NCBI GenBank assembly: GCA_012064415.1
Contig: SSNU01000051.1
Span: forward strand, 412,461-476,460
DNA: 64,000 nt
Source of the DNA: Gyrodactylus bullatarudis
Lineage: Eukaryota; Platyhelminthes; Monogenea; Gyrodactylidea; Gyrodactylidae
Direction: 5' to 3'
In this document: in pieces, positions 20,285 to 31,419 of the stretch
Layout: every line of letters begins with the position of its first letter
How positions within the stretch are numbered: the first letter of the stretch is position 1
Program-made: the position numbers and the translations under genes
The notes under the pieces: model-generated
The model's database searches: none
Told to the model about the DNA's origin: nothing
What the model saw: the letters and a program-made list of their open reading frames with translations, nothing else

Positions 20285-21716
20285 ATGATTTCCAAACTCA
20301 AATTCAAAATTCGACGAGACATATTTAATATAAGTAAAAACATACTGTTGAATGGACACCACACCTTCTTAAGTAAAATGTTTAATCTATTTGAAAAGTC
20401 ATTTGACAACAACTCAATTCCTAAAGAATTCCTAATCACAAAAGTCATACCACTTCCGAAAAAAGAATCCAATGAATTCAGACCAATTTCACTGCAATAT
20501 ACATTCATTAGAATCATTGACTCCTTCCTCTTTCTGCAGATAAGTAAAATAAACAATATTGCAACTATTGACCCTAATCAACATGGCTTTTGTAGAGGAA
20601 GGTCGTGCGAATCCAATATCTATCAATTCCTTAGCTATGTCTCATATTTGAAAAGCAAGAATCAAAAATTGTTGTTGTATATATTGATCTTAGCAAAGCA
20701 TTTGATAAAGTATACTTTGCCACAATTCTTGAAGCCTGCCACAAGCAAGGAGTCCAAAATTCCTTAAATATCTAGAGAACTATCTCACTAATAGACAACA
20801 ATTTGTGGAGTATAATACGCAACGGTCAGATTACCAAAAGATCTCATCTGGAGTTCCTCAAAGATCAAGAATTGGACCTTTACTTTTTAACATAGTCCTT
20901 GCTGAAATTAATTCCTCGACATACAAAATCTTCAAATATGCTGACGAATTTAAGATTTTCTTTCATTTCAACAATACCTATGATGGTAGTATTATCAACT
21001 CAGAACTATCCATCATAATTAACACACTGAAAACATTTGAATTAACGCCCAATATAGACAAGTCATTTTGCATCATACCAGATGATATAGATATTTTTGA
21101 CTTAAACATTTACATAAACGAAGACAAAATCCTAACCAAAGAGTTAGTCAAAGATCTTGGTGTTACTTATTCATGGAAATTTGACTTCACTGATCACTAC
21201 AATGATGTAATTAATAAATTCATTAGGAGACTCATTCATATTCACAAATGTATCAAAATTGACAGCATGAAGGTTCTCCTCTTCAAATTATATGCTCGAC
21301 CAATAATTGAATACTGCTCTGCAGTATGGAATCCAGAATGTGATTTTAAGCTACATTAAAAGACATTCTTAGATAAGGAAAATATTTGTATTTGGAAAAA
21401 GTTTTTGTATATCATCTATTGAGCTACATGGAATAATATTTTTGGTTTTAAACGAAAGAGAAATTTTTTTTTAAAAATAGTGTAAATTTATCTGCGTGGT
21501 CATATAAATTTGGTTACATATTCGACCTATATTCATTGGTCTAGAAAATACTCGAATTTTATTGGTCAACGAAAACGAGCAGAGAGACATATATCTAGAA
21601 ATCATTTCGGAGTAAAGTTATCTCGAACCATTATCTATCCAATTGACTGGAGACTGAATATTCCAACTATGCTATTTTTCAACTATGTGAAAAATTCATG
21701 GCAATTTTCAGTTTGA
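20285..21716 (+). pseudogene. Non-LTR (LINE) reverse transcriptase, broken
   Basis: From 20285 the frame reads FRPISLQYTF, then DPNQHGFCRGRSCESNIY, then after a frameshift near 20690 DLSKAFDKVYF, and from 20805 SSGVPQRSRIGPLLFNIVL and YADEFKIFF. These are the ordered motifs of LINE RTs (FRPIS, QxGFxxxxS, DxxKAFD, SGVPQGSxLGPLLF, YADD). The catalytic box is YADE not YADD, and QGS is QRS, so it is inactive. Endonuclease and 5' part are absent. The related copy at 44120 shares the DPNQHGFCRG and AFDK boxes. A frame at 21510-21716 may be the C-terminus. Confidence 0.75.
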
Positions 21717-21939
21717 CTAATTGATGCTTCATCATCATCCTGCTTATTTATGGTAATTAAATTTAAGAGTAACAACAAATACCAAATGTGGAAGGAATAG
21801 GAGAATGTGTTCATTGTTGAATGTACAATCATTTTATACTTAATTAAGACATCTAATCACATACTAAGCCATATTTAGTTCATTCATTACTTTAATTAAA
21901 ATCTTATCGAAATTAACTAGGGAGTTTTGATATTCCGTA

Positions 21940-22470
21940 AATCATTACTTTTTTCTGAGCATTGAATGAATAATAATAAGTTGATAAAATGATATGTGAT
22001 AGAAATAACTCAGTTGGTTCTTTATGGGTTAAGAAACTTTTAGAAGTTATTATGTTCACTACCATAAATAATGTATTAAACCTTTTAATCAGAGCTAAGT
22101 TGTAAGTCATAATCTAAAAATTCATTCATTATAACTAATTATTATTAGTCATGAACGCCGATTTTATCATAAAATTACTTCATTTTTTAATGAAGATCAT
22201 TTATTTTCCGAGATATTTGAAATTCTTAATCCCTTTGAACTCATAAAAGCATAGATGTATCCTAAAAAAAGTGAAGATATTATATGCGACCTTTGGGTTC
22301 AAAGAGGTTAAAGCCCTCGAAACTAAAGTAAATTCATCAAAAGATATCTACATCTCTTATAGTCTTATGTTAATTATTTTTATGATTAATTATTAATATG
22401 ATCATTTTAACATCATTAAAAGCTCTTTCACACTCATTATCCCATTTACTATCATCTTGTTCAAAGATTG
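21940..22470. other. AT-rich stretch, nothing recognised
   Basis: Lies between the LINE frame and the Gypsy fragment; no open frame or repeat noted. Confidence 0.35.
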
Positions 22471-23210
22471 TCAGAGTTTATGTATATTTGGGATATATGG
22501 TGGATAGTAAGTATCGCAACCTAAAAATGATTGAAGTTCCTTCTTGCATTTCGATGGGCGCATCTTTATCAAATCTTCTACCTTGGCCAGGTCAGGTTTT
22601 CGCCCCTCGGCAGTAACGATTGACCCGAAGAATTTTATTTCAGTCTTGAAAAATTCACATTTTTCGATGTTTATCTTAAGACCAAATTTAGTAAGTTTTG
22701 TATCCACGACGATAGTTTTCTCTTTCAAAACTTCTTTGAATGATGCAGTAATGAAAATTTCGTCAAGATAACAGATTGTGTCAGTAAATTCATTCAAAAT
22801 TTCATCCATAAGTTGTTGAAGAATACCTGGAGCTGTTTTGATGCCAAATGGAAGTCTTGAACATTTGTAAAGACCCCACGGAGTTTTTATAGACAACAAT
22901 TCTCGACTAGCAGGAAATGTTAGTATAAGCATATTTCAAATCCAATGTGGTAAAATACTTTTGGGGTTTCAGTTTAAAAAATAATTTTTCCATATTTGTA
23001 ATTTTGTTGATGATTCAATCGCCTCATTCAGACCAGTTGAATAATCAGCAAAAACCCGGATTGCCCCATTTTTTGATAGACCCATTCTTTACCATTTTCT
23101 CTATGGCCATGCGTACATCTTCTTCTATAGCAATTGGAATTTTTCGAGCCTTCCTAAATATTGGTATCATCTCGTCTTTTATTTTTACTGTAGCCTGCCC
23201 GTAGTTTGAT
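22471..23210 (-). pseudogene. Gypsy/Ty3-type reverse transcriptase fragment
   Basis: On the minus strand RT begins with KARKIPIAIEEDVRMAIEKM and NGSIKKW, breaks near 22950, then continues as SIKTPWGLYKCSRLPFGIKT and AAPGILQQLMDEIL-type motifs to CYLDEIFITA. Those are the classic Ty3/Gypsy RT boxes (LPFGLKNAPxxFQ, YxDD). The catalytic box reads YLDE. Just after comes KCEFFKTEIKFFGSIVTAEG, also typical. RNase H and integrase are absent, the strand ends at LGCDTYYP, and no LTRs were found, so it is an inactive internal fragment. Confidence 0.75.
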
Positions 23211-23485
23211 CATTCAAAATTTTCAGTTTTGAGATGAAATCTTCAGTTCTAATACTGGCACAGATTTTTGTAATGGGAATTTCTTCTAGTTTGAATGATT
23301 GTATCCCCGTTATCCCACATAAATTCATGAGTTTTTCGCTTTTAATAGGAATTTTGTAATTCCCAAATTATCGATATCAACATTGTCTGAGGAACTTCAT
23401 CTGTTGATCTTTCGTGGTTAATTCTCTGAGTGAGTTCCTTGGTTCTTCCTTTTAAGCTCCTTGTATGTCTCTTTCTGCCCTCTTT

Positions 23486-23752
23486 TTACATTAAGGAATT
23501 TATATCGGTAGTTGAATATAATTTCAATGTTTTGAGTAGATTTTCAAGGTTGCTAATATTTTCATTAAAAGATGATTCTTCTGTTAGTTTTGGAAGAAAT
23601 TCTTTTCTATAGTATTCGTTTTCACGATCTCCTAATTTTGCGAGTACAGTCAATTTCACACATAATGTCTCGAGATAAATTAAACTAGCATGAACATCTT
23701 TATTTATACCTCTCTGTCCCAAATTATCGACCAATGAGCGTTGATTATTCAT
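23486..23752 (-). pseudogene. Probable Gag-region fragment upstream of the Gypsy RT
   Basis: An 88-codon minus frame reads NQRSLVDNLGQRGINKDVHA and later YYRKEFLPKLTEES. It lies about 280 bp upstream of the RT in the same orientation. The pattern recalls retrotransposon Gag (long helices, LxxLGxxxxxW-like spacing), but similarity is weak. It is called by position. No zinc knuckle is visible. Confidence 0.4.
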
Positions 23753-23784
23753 TGACCGATCAGAACCAAGGATCAGAAACCGAA

Positions 23785-24630
23785 TTCTTTTTATCTGAAA
23801 CGCATTAATATTCTCTTAAGATAATTTTTTTTGAATGATATCAATACACCATTGGAAAGAGTATTTTTTCCTTTTTCGAATGAACTAAGAATCAATATTG
23901 TTAAAAACTGAGATATAATATCTCTTAAACCAAGAGGAATTTTTAAAAACGAATAGTACCATTTGAAATACTTTTTTCTCTTCCTTTATAATTTTTACAA
24001 CCATGGCTCGACTTACTGATTCTCAAATTTCGAGATAATCGAATTTCTCTCTCGGTTATTTATTATTATCTCGGACTTTTGAGAATCAGTAAGTCGAGCC
24101 ATGGTCGTAAAAATTATGAATGAAGAGAAAAAAATATTACTATTATTCGAAAGTTAGACAATAGGAATGAAAAAAGGAGGGAAATTGGATCGGATAGACA
24201 CATATTAATGACGTCAATCATTGTGATTGTTCATTCAAAAATTTGTATGTTTTTTTGACTTTCTCATGTTAGAAGAGGGGACTGTCTAGATTCCTCTTAA
24301 TTTTTTAGCCGGAATTATATTTTTTCGAATTTATCATCTATTTCTCGTACTAGTTTAATTCAACAAATAATAGTGACGATTTTGAAATTCTTAACTGAAA
24401 CTTAGAAAATACCCGTAAAATTTAACGCTCTTTCGAATGGTGCTATTCGTTTTTAAAAATTCCTCATGGTTTAATACATATTATATCTCAGTTATTAACA
24501 AAGGTACAATATTGATTCTTAGTTCATTCGAAAAAGGAAAAAATACTCTTTTCAATGGTGTATTAAACTTGATATCATTCAAAAAAACAATTATCTTAAG
24601 AGAATATTAATGCGTTTCAGATAAAAAGAA
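23785..24630. repeat. Foldback with a nested 40-bp palindrome
   Basis: About 23785-23980 pairs with 24420-24630 in inverse, with small indels. Inside, 23988-24027 pairs with 24078-24117 (one mismatch) around CCATGGCTCGACTTACTGAT. The middle is non-coding. It directly abuts the Gypsy fragment, so it may be a foldback element that inserted next to or truncated it. Confidence 0.7.
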
Positions 24631-25541
24631 CCAATGAACCTCCCAAAACCAAAACCACATCTACAATCATCCTCTCAACCCCCTTCAAGGAAAAGAATGA
24701 GAGCAGAAGTGGAAGTGAACAGACAAATTACAGATTTCTATCCTCCTACACAATGAAGTGCAAATCTAATTTCAAAATGATTACTTATCAGAACATTCCA
24801 AAACCATTAATTATAATGATCAATGTAATTTATATCGTAGTTTTAATTATCTAGAACTCAAATTACTAAGAACTAAAAACTAAAGGAGCCAGCCCTTAAA
24901 AAAAGGACTGATCAACCACGATTTCAATAAATTTGAGCCAATGATTTTACATCATTATCTTTGCGAATTTGAGTATGCCCAAAATAAAGGCCTAATTTTT
25001 GAAATAACTGGCATCATCTTTTTACCTTATTCAATAAACTTTCATCATCTGATATGTTTTTATGCACGATGGTTATCAATATTCTGAATAAGTACAGGTT
25101 TAATAGATACTCTTATTTCTTTGTTTTATGTTACTTTTTCCATTACATAAAATAAATTTACATATTTACTTCCATATTAAATAGCCATAACTTATTTAAA
25201 ATTCATCAGAAATAATGAACATATAATAGCTCAATTTTCATTTGAATAAAATCTTTTTCTTCTAAACCTACAAATAATAGCTATGATGTCCAAAAAAATA
25301 ATAATAAATTTTCAAAATTATTTATAAGTATTTTCAAAAGTATATAATAATGATACTTTAAATTTAATCTTTTTCAGAATTCTAGATTCGTTGATTATTA
25401 ATAACTTTTTTGAACGATTATGACATTAAAAAATCAGTATATTCTTTTGCATTGACCACTGACGCAGCAATTAATAAGCATGTTTTGTCAATTTCTTAAT
25501 TTAATAGATACCAATAAATATAATGCTTAAATTTTATTTAG
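24631..25541. other. Intronic stretch without clear exons
   Basis: Two acceptor-like sites (25380 and 25507) lead to early stops in phase 1 and are not called. 24650-24760 is less AT-rich and may be repeat debris. Confidence 0.35.
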
Positions 25542-25781
25542 GCGATATAGAATATAGGAAAGTCAAATATACACTTGACAATATTGTGTCCGATGGAAAG
25601 AAATTGTCCTTTATGTTTGGAGATAAAGAAATATGTAGCCTGGAAATGGATAACATTCACTTGATTTATTACTTCATGCGTATATATTTAACTGATGTTG
25701 AGAATTCAACCACAGAAAACACTGTAATTATATCTGGTGGAGACCAATGGAAAAATTTTTACTTTTCATTACCTAAAATAG
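25542..25781 (+). CDS. Module exon I (240 nt)
   Basis: Acceptor AAATTTTATTTAG ends at 25541, donor GTAAGA starts at 25782; 80 codons, phase 1-1. It encodes DIEYRKVKYTLDNIVSDGK to DQWKNFYFSLPKI. Strands resemble other modules up to CSLEMDNIHLIYYFMRIYL, but the end is NFYFSLPKI and not the usual long helix. The upstream ATG frame is ignored because its phase-1 reading hits a stop. Confidence 0.65.
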
Positions 25782-25869
25782 GTAAGATTGGATGAATAAT
25801 GAATATGTGGTTTATTTTTTTATTCATAAAAAACATAGTACATGTTAAATCCTGTCTTGTAAAAGAATT

Positions 25870-26600
25870 CATATATCCTCTATAAAAACAACCTTATTAT
25901 TGCAGTCAATTTCACACATGATGACTCGAGATGTATTAAATATATCATGGAGGTTTACTTTTATATCTTTCTGCACCAAAATTCCAACCAATCAGCGTTG
26001 AGCCCTCAGTAGCTAATAAGGAACGAGCAGTTTTTCACCTCATCGTAAATTTTAAACCTCCTTAATGTACTTTAACTTGGTTATGCTCATCATATATCCT
26101 TCGAAAGAGAATTTTCTCCTCTCTTAATGCATTGACAAAATTTGGTTTAGCATTTTTTTAGAAATACTGGAGCCTCCCCCCTGATGCTTTAAGTCAGAGT
26201 TTAAAATAATTATAACATTCCTAATGTGTGAAGATTTTCCCACTACAAACCTCATGACTCATAATCACTATTACAATCTGTCAATCAATGTCACAGTGAG
26301 AAACCTCCTATCCCTTCTGTGCCATCATTTACTGTGATTCAACGTTAGAATTTCGAGCGTTTTACACTAGTCGGAAGTCTTGATTTGAATCTCATTGAAA
26401 ATCAATGGGGAATTTTATCGTAAACAGGTACGATTTCAACTTGATAAACAATTTGATGATGAATGTGCATAACAATAATAAATAATCTTGAATCGGAATT
26501 TTTATCGTAAACATTTTGTATTCCTAACAGAATTTCAATCGATAAACAAACTCATTCTACATATCTAATTGAGATTTCATGGAAAACAAACAAGCCTTAA
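25870..26600. other. Intronic stretch with retroelement-like scraps
   Basis: 25900-26010 resembles 23640-23760 (GTCAATTTCACACATAATG-like, then ACCAATCAGCGTTGA-like), so it is a decayed copy of the Gag-region fragment. Nothing else is recognised. Confidence 0.35.
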
Positions 26601-26683
26601 CCCTAGAACGACATTTTAATTTTTCCAAATGGGAGTTTTAATACAAATGGGGGCGTCAAAAACCCCCATATTTCGTTCTAGGG
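26601..26683. mobile_element. 83-bp piggyBac-type MITE with TTAA target site
   Basis: The element begins CCCTAGAACGA and ends TCGTTCTAGGG, perfect terminal inverted repeats flanked on both sides by TTAA (26597-26600 and 26684-26687). piggyBac transposons use TTAA targets and have CCCTAGAA-like ends. At 83 bp it is non-coding and among the shortest such elements. It could be moved by a full piggyBac, but the decayed transposase at 38-39 kb need not be its source. Confidence 0.75.
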
Positions 26684-27404
26684 TTAACTACAAGCTTAAT
26701 CAATCAACGTCGATAGTTATGATAAAGATTCGAAACTACTAATTATTATCACATCACACCTGTCCGTGTAACATCTGGACTCTTCATGTCAACATAGAAA
26801 AAATTTTTTATAAGAAGTTTGATTTAATCAGTTGAAAATTTAGGGATTATTTTTTTGAAAAATATGAGTTTCTCACTTATTTAAGTTTACTTTTCTATAT
26901 TTATCAGAGATTTTCTCTACACCATATTGAATTGCAAAAAATAAAGCCCAGTGACAGAATCCTTACTAAACCATGTACTTTTTACAAGATTTCAAAAGTT
27001 AGTTTTAATTTTAATTCATTTTTATATAGTTTTTTTTATTTTATAGCATATTTTTTCCACTTAAGGTTTAGCATAATACACTTTAAAAAAATTTTTATAT
27101 TTCCAATTTATATTATTATTCAAGTCTCATTTTCTCAAGACAAGAAACTATTTTTATTTCTTCTATTTCTCCTAATTTTGTTTTGACTTCAAGAAATTTT
27201 TCGAATAGATTTTGGGAAATTTGGAAAATATGAGAAAATAATTGAAATCGCCTTTCTTTCATAGCGAGATATTGTAAATATTGTGAGGTTCAAAAAAATT
27301 TTTATACCATGTAAAATATTTTAAATACCAATATTATTGATTTTGGTAAATTGATTTAAAATATTCACTATTTATGATTTTCAATAAATATGATTTTCTT
27401 GCAG
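26684..27404. other. Intronic stretch; T-rich
   Basis: The ORF at 26932-27186 is low-complexity Phe/Ile-rich translation of T-rich DNA and is not called. No repeats seen. Confidence 0.35.
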
Positions 27405-27638
27405 TTTATATTTACTATAATGGAAGATACAAAGAAGTAAACTTTATAAACATGAATGAACCTCGGACTCAAATTCAATTCATGTCAGGAAAAGATAATG
27501 TATTTAATTTCGATTTGAATGAGACTGAAATGCGATACTCTAAAGACGTTTTAATGTTGAAAAATAAAAACGAGGAAGTTATCTGCAGAATCTACAGCAC
27601 TATTCTCAAGGAAATGCGTGAATATTTACCTAACTCCT
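27405..27638 (+). CDS. Module exon J (234 nt)
   Basis: Acceptor GATTTTCTTGCAG ends at 27404, donor GTAAGC starts at 27639; 78 codons, phase 1-1. It encodes YIYYNGRYKEVNFINMNEPR to ICRIYSTILKEMREYLPNS. The strand pattern followed by ICRIYSTILKEMREYL as a helix fits the module plan. It lies between the piggyBac MITE and the 28-kb repeat. Confidence 0.7.
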
Positions 27639-28016
27639 GTAAGCTATATACATAAAATCCAAAAGGAAATTAACTCAATATTTAAAAATAAGTAAAAATT
27701 AAATTCGCGTGTGAGTAAAATTCCGTAAAATATCAGCAAATCGGTAGTAACGTGTTAGGAAATAATCGAAAATAGATAAATTAGTTAGATAGATTGATAA
27801 AATTTCTAGAAAAACAATATACAAGTAGGGATTATGAAATATGAAATTATAAATTAATAGAGAAATGAATCGTCAATCTGCGTAATTTTTTTCATTCATA
27901 GCCTTTAAAATTCCGATTTACCTTTTTTTATTGATTTCTAAAATGACAAACCAACACTTTTATTTAATTTTTTAAACTTAGATAAACATAGTTTCTCAAA
28001 TTAAATGTGTCCTTTT

Positions 28017-28948
28017 TGAAATGAAATGAAAAATTTATTGAACATCACATATGTTCTGCTTGAAAATTTTCATTTTCATATAAAAAAGTTGATAGAAATT
28101 AATCTTGTCACAAAAAATGTATAATAATTAAATTTTTATAACTCTTTGTTTTTATACAAGAATAATAATATAAATGCATCTTGTTAATATGTTTTTTTTC
28201 TTCTTTTACTTTCGTTCGTTGACAAAGAGTTGGTACATATATGATAACTAGTATCAAAGCATTTGTAATTTATGGTCAGGCATTATACCTTATGAAGATA
28301 ATTAGTATTTTGTAACAATCTGTTCATTACTTTCTCTTCATTTATATTGTTTCTCTTCCTGAAACAATCACTTTATATTAGTTAATCGTTCATTATGAAT
28401 TACATTTAATCTACATGTCTCTTTTTTTAATTTGTTGATAATAATAATAACTCAGTTTGTTTTTATTTTAGAAATATTTTCACAAGCTGATGGTGAAGAT
28501 TCCCACAGCAATAGATAGCCTTTTATCCTGTGTATTTGATTTTTTATTTGTAATTAATTATGGGCTGAAAAATATCATGAGGAGAGCAGTTTATTATTAT
28601 TATTTTTTTGTCTTTGCAATGGCTCTAGATACATGCTATTTCAAGCTACTTTCAACAAATTAGTTTGTGACTGGTAAATTTAATCTTTTTAATTCTAATT
28701 ATCAGTGAAGACTTTGATATTTATGAAGAGTCAGTTGAGAAGAATAAAAAGGAATGAATATGAAAAATGATTAGCAAAACAATAAATATCTTCACAAGAC
28801 ATATTTTGAGTATATGTTGTTTTACTAAATATTAGTATATATACTAGTATAATACTAGTATATATATATTTTTTCGTCTTTAAAATATACTTCAAGAAGA
28901 ATCTGGTATTGTATATAAATTTAATAATAATAACTTCTTTTCTTTTTT
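28017..28948 (-). repeat. 0.93-kb segment duplicated in inverse at 45303-46244
   Basis: The reverse complement of this segment matches 45303-46244 almost base for base over its length. In the 45-kb copy it begins exactly at the stop codon of a LINE frame and ends about 25 nt after AATAAA, so it could be the LINE 3' UTR with this a 5'-truncated insertion. It also contains the exon candidate 28472-28518, which would instead make it host DNA carried by a LINE. A CTTTTT repeat borders both sides. Confidence 0.8.
28472..28518 (+). CDS. Candidate terminal exon (47 nt) inside the duplicated segment
   Basis: After TTTTTATTTTAG (ends 28471) the phase-1 frame reads IFSQADGEDSHSNR and then TAG. It resembles the exon at 34993 (LFSEITNQDS), which argues it is real host exon sequence. 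The same exon lies inverted at 45787-45741. If the segment is a LINE 3' UTR, this is spurious. Confidence 0.4.
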
Positions 28949-29169
28949 TTCTTTTTAACTAAATCTCCAACGTTTCGATTAAATTATAGACAAATTGTAG
29001 GTGAATGGTAGTTGAGACTTTCAATTGAGATATCCAATTATTCTATTTTATGTCCACTCTTGCCCGGTAATATATCAGGCTTAGGAATTTTTTAGATCTT
29101 ATCTTGAATACTTAAGAAATTTATAAAGAAATGATTTCAGAAAATTTTTTGAATGGTCCTTCACATTCG

Positions 29170-29640
29170 TAGAGTTTTTTTTGGGAGAATGCTTCTGTAA
29201 CTCAAAATATATAGGACACACTTATCGTCGCCTTGAAGAAAGGATAAACGAACATCCTTACACTGGGACAACTTGAGTAAGAGAAAATTTGAGAGCATGT
29301 CAAGAAAAGCCGCCCCACCAAACTTTTAAATTCTTTACAAGCAACCAAGGAAAAACTTAACAGCTCTCAAGACAGCAGGAGCTTTGTTCATTGAAAGTGA
29401 AAAGCCTAACCACTTTGTACAAAAATCAGCCGTCAAACCGCTAACCCTCTCCAGAGCAACAATAAGAACAACAACAAGGAACGAAGAAAAGAAAGATTTC
29501 ACAATCAATTCCCAACCTCAAACCAAAAAAACACCGAAGAAAAAGAAATATGGCTGAAGGTAACCAAGATCAAAAGAAGATAACGAAATACTTCTCGAAT
29601 ATGAAGGACCACACAAATCTATTCAAAAACTCACACAACC
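29170..29640 (+). pseudogene. PLE GIY-YIG endonuclease and basic tail, decayed
   Basis: From 29190 the frame reads ECFCNSKYIGHTYRRLEERI followed by NEHPYTG: the YIG half of GIY-YIG and the catalytic arginine helix. After stops come GTKKRKISQSIP, KPKKHRRKRN and KKITKYFSNMKDH, a lysine-rich tail as in other PLE copies. No RT lies upstream. It is the better preserved copy of the remnant at 7720. Confidence 0.6.
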
Positions 29641-29689
29641 CACATACAAATATACAAGTTTCACTCATCCCTTATCCCATGTACACGAT

Positions 29690-29890
29690 GAACACTTAAT
29701 ATCAGAAACAAGTAATACAGAGTAATGTCTACTGATGCACACCCGCACTCACCTCAGAGGAGGTGAACAAGAAGAAGAGCCAATCAGATCCATTCTTTTT
29801 TAATGAAAATTTTTTGTATATAAATATGGCATGTAAAAGCTGATGAGTATGCCACGAAATAAAGCGCTATTCCTTAACAAACTTGACATC
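29690..29890 (+). ncRNA. PLE terminal repeat with hammerhead-like core
   Basis: CTGATGAG (29840-29847), a short GTAT..CCAC stem-II region, GAAA (29856-29859), then AU stem III over AAAGCGC and cleavage-site UAUU. It follows directly on the PLE tail, as expected for the 3' terminal repeat. The inverse copy is at 6960-7190. The core agrees with the consensus; the weak stem II makes self-cleavage uncertain. Confidence 0.6.
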
Positions 29891-30110
29891 ACATTTCTTC
29901 ATGAATCTCACTATTGCTCATGTTTAATCAGAGGTGACCTAACACCTCTCTGACAATAAATTCTAATCCTAAAATACTTAAAATAAAATTTTTTTTATAT
30001 CTTTCTGAGTATATCTTATTTGAAAAAGCTTCCATTTAAATCTTCTTTCATGTTGAAAAATGTCATTCATATATTTATGAATTGTACAGCACCTATACTT
30101 ACAAAGGTTA

Positions 30111-30497
30111 ACTAGAAATATTTCGTTCTAGGTGCTTAGGTCGTATATCCCACAGGAACGTATTATTTGGTAATGGATTAGCCCATGTCGCTGAATGTTA
30201 CAGCTTACTAATGGATCCCACCGAGACTGGTACGAAAGAAACTTACAAAGCATTTAGAAATAATTTAAGTATACATATATGGTAGACATATACGCGCGTT
30301 TCGTCCTTTTTCTGGACTATGTCTACCATATATGTATACTTAAATTATTTCTAAATGCTTTGTAAGTTTCTTTCGTACCAGTCTCGGTGGGATCCATTAG
30401 TAAGCTGTAACATTCAGCGACATGGGCTAATCCATTACCAAATAATACGTTCCTGTGGGATATACGACCTAAGCACCTAGAACGAAATATTTCTAGT
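30111..30497 (-). repeat. Perfect 180-bp inverted repeat with hammerhead remnant at its centre
   Basis: 30111-30290 is the exact reverse complement of 30318-30497, with 27 nt between. The centre on the minus strand carries TCCAGAAAAAGGA then CGAAACGCGCGTA, the stem II, GAAAC and stem III of the 19461-type hammerhead, but CTGATGA is absent. The ends begin ACTAGAAATATTTCG. Perfect arms mean a recent origin or ongoing gene conversion. No ORF. Confidence 0.85.
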
Positions 30498-30643
30498 CAT
30501 TCATATAGTTTTTAGTTTCCCGAATTCTAACTAAGTTCATGAGCTCATAGGAATATTCTACATCACAAAAACTTTATTGCACGAAATTTATTCTTTAATA
30601 GCCTTAAATGAAATAACAATCGTTTTGAATCATTACTTTGCAG

Positions 30644-30679
30644 CGGAAACGGAGCTAAAGAAGGAATTTTTGATTGATG
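30644..30679 (+). CDS. 36-nt micro-exon
   Basis: Between CATTACTTTGCAG (ends 30643) and GTAAGT (30680), reading ETELKKEFLID in phase 1. Acceptor and donor are near consensus. One of the most convincing micro-exons. Confidence 0.6.
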
Positions 30680-30849
30680 GTAAGTATATAAGACTGATTG
30701 ATAACCTAAATCCAATTAAAATATTAAAATAAACTTGAACAACATTTAAGGATATGAGGGTTAGTTATTTAATTTAATTGATTTCAAATTATTTGAATGT
30801 TCAAAATAGAGCAGATTAGACAGATAATAAACTTTTTATATATTTCCAG

Positions 30850-30902
30850 ATTATACAAAACTTCAAGCTAGAATTGCATTTTTGCTATTAAGGCACACGT
30901 GA
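30850..30902 (+). CDS. Candidate short terminal exon
   Basis: After TATATATTTCCAG (ends 30849) the phase-1 frame reads YTKLQARIAFLLLRHT then TGA. It lies 170 nt after the 36-nt exon at 30644. There is no suitable internal donor in phase. Confidence 0.35.
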
Positions 30903-30989
30903 AAATACTTTTTTATTCACATTTATGTTTCATCACTAGTAAAACATATATAAGGATTAAAGTTTAAAATTGATTGAAACAAATTTAGA

Positions 30990-31100
30990 AAGAAATATAG
31001 TAAAAGCTGAAAAATTAGAATATAATGTAAACTGAAAAACATCAAAACTCTTCAATAAATAGCAACAGTGAAGAGAAAGGTGAAAAAGCTTTCACGATTG
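30990..31100 (-). repeat. PLE 3'-flanking repeat (copy 2)
   Basis: Matches 8580-8690 and 40040-40130, including the aataaatagcaacagtga stretch. No coding part is attached. Confidence 0.55.
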
Positions 31101-31139
31101 CGTAATTGGATGTCCGCTCTACCCTAAAATTTATTAATA

Positions 31140-31185
31140 TTCATAATCCGAAGAGACCCGGCGAAATGTAACGTTTATCACTAAA
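31140..31185 (+). ncRNA. Hammerhead-like core, slightly altered
   Basis: CCGAAGAG (31148-31155; consensus CTGAAGAG), ACCCGG stem II, GAAA (31163-31166), and AU stem III with ACGTT loop. The first box has T to C at an invariant position, so it is probably inactive. The intact relative is at 31857-31875 on the minus strand. Confidence 0.5.
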
Positions 31186-31308
31186 ATATATTTTTTCGTT
31201 TTCTCCAAACAACCTTATGAGTTTAGAATCAAATAATAATTATTTTCTGATTCAAATGAACTATTCAACAGGGGATTTAGACGACGAGTGAATATTTAGT
31301 TATAAAGC

Positions 31309-31345
31309 TTATATTTCACCGGTTCTCATCAGATTATTACCCTAG
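31309..31345 (-). ncRNA. Hammerhead-like core (minus)
   Basis: On the minus strand: CTGATGAG (31332-31325), AACCGGT stem II, GAAA (31317-31314), then AU stem III over AAGCTT. Same subfamily as 51029-51047. It borders PLE tail remnants. Confidence 0.55.
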
Positions 31346-31419
31346 CTATATACAAATAGCAAACTTTATGAAAAAACGAAATCCTCTGATTGATTCTTTC
31401 AATTTAGATTAATGAAGAT

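Larger units (their letters stand above)
19318..21938. mobile_element. 2.6-kb segment framed by about 35-bp inverted repeats
   Basis: 19318-19342 (GGAATATCAAAACTCCCTAG and onward) is the reverse complement of 21914-21938, and pairing continues about 10 bp inward with mismatches. The frame encloses the hammerhead palindrome at 19461 and the LINE at 20285-21716. Either a composite transposon with these TIRs, or two copies of one repeat around unrelated insertions. Target duplications are not clear. Confidence 0.45.

Noticed and set aside
24001..24104. Hammerhead in the 40-bp palindrome (ACTGATTCTC)
   Set aside because: CTGATT lacks the GAG box, and the GAGA after it is not followed by a stem III and cleavage site.
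25508..25541. Alternative start of module exon I after TTTAATAG
   Set aside because: In phase 1 it reads TNKYNA and a stop; the acceptor at 25541 gives the open 240-nt exon.
26932..27186. 84-residue Phe/Ile-rich ORF
   Set aside because: Low-complexity T-rich DNA; hydrophobic translation is a composition artefact.
27692..27709. 18-nt phase-1 segment before a GTGAGT near 27710
   Set aside because: The acceptor (AAAAATAAG) has no pyrimidine tract.
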